The notes beneath the pieces are model-generated. The model was given only the letters and a program-made list of their open reading frames with translations, was not told the origin of the DNA and ran no database searches. From positions 24,772-88,771 of the forward strand of contig JAGXFH010000061.1 of NCBI GenBank assembly GCA_024637315.1: a stretch of 64,000 nucleotides of DNA. The letters run 5' to 3'. The position numbers and the translations under genes were made by a program. Source of the DNA: Brevirhabdus sp. (GTDB lineage: Bacteria > Pseudomonadota > Alphaproteobacteria > Rhodobacterales > Rhodobacteraceae). Positions 63,894 to 64,000 of the stretch are shown here, piece by piece; the first letter of the stretch is position 1, and every line of letters starts with the position of its first letter.

Positions 63894-64000
63894 CTATCTC
63901 AGTTTCATCAGTTCTTCCCTAAAGGCCTCAGTCGGGGTTCGCCATCTGAGGCACTTCCTGGGTGTGCTATTCAAGCGGTCACAAATCGACTTCATATCTC
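63894..64000 (-). CDS. IS30-type transposase, 3' end only (cut by window edge)
   Basis: The minus strand encodes 'ICDRLNSTPRKCLRWRTPTE' followed by 'AFREELMKLR' and a stop at 63894-63896. This is the conserved C-terminus of IS30-family transposases ('LN-TPRKCL-W-TP-E-F'). The catalytic part lies beyond the window, so intactness cannot be judged. Confidence 0.8.
   Translation of the reverse strand, partial: DMKSICDRLNSTPRKCLRWRTPTEAFREELMKLR

Overview
The window looks like part of a large extrachromosomal replicon (plasmid or chromid) of a GC-rich alphaproteobacterium of the order Rhodobacterales. The evidence is an initiator that combines a winged-helix region with a C-terminal DnaA domain-I-like segment (the DnaA-like type of roseobacter plasmids), a parAB pair with four matching palindromes, a ccdAB toxin-antitoxin pair, a tyrosine recombinase and a DUF1403/ScpB-like pair. 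Family and organism assignments rest on reading the sequence by eye; no database search was possible.

Layout. 0-2 kb: 3' part of a large protein with HYDIN/choice-of-anchor-D-like beta domains and an Asp-Cys repeat tail. 2-9 kb: replication and maintenance backbone (rep, putative origin, parA, parB, recombinase, ccdA, ccdB, DUF1403, scpB-like). 9-19.3 kb: a decayed surface-polysaccharide island with an intact flippase, a family-2 glycosyltransferase, a DUF354 protein and a methyltransferase between remnants of a sulfotransferase, glycosyltransferases and a second flippase. IS110, IS66 and Tn3 debris sits beside them. A glycosyltransferase seems to have been split, with its two ends about 7.3 kb apart. 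19.4-26.6 kb: SulP transporter, a small HTH regulator, an arsenic locus (arsR, acr3, arsH), a second arsR with an ArsP-like permease, a methyltransferase and a LysR remnant. 26.8-29.8 kb: molybdate uptake (modE-like, modA, modB, modC).

30.1-36.7 kb: a TetR regulator diverges from a tightly coupled operon of two Old-Yellow-Enzyme-type flavoproteins, a proline-racemase-superfamily protein with an unusual Ser/Thr active-site pair, and a ProC-like reductase. It is probably catabolic for an N-methylated or cyclic amino acid. 36.8-51.2 kb: a second catabolic block with an FAH-family hydrolase diverging from a GntR regulator, a NitT/TauT-like ABC transporter with two different permeases, a 4,5-dihydroxyphthalate-decarboxylase-like protein, a TauE/SafE exporter and a tripartite tricarboxylate transporter. 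Coupled to the last are an LVIVD-repeat protein, an OsmC-like protein and a two-subunit molybdenum hydroxylase. The nearby mod genes could supply molybdenum to that enzyme. The substrate is unknown, and this block is the best candidate for an undescribed pathway.

51.5-62.8 kb: complete urease operon (ureDABCEFG, minus strand) diverging from a complete urea ABC transporter operon (urtABCDE, plus strand), so urea uptake and hydrolysis are encoded back to back. 62.8-64 kb: a small secreted protein, IS21-like terminal repeats and the 3' end of an IS30-type transposase cut by the window edge. No tRNA, rRNA or CRISPR array was recognised.
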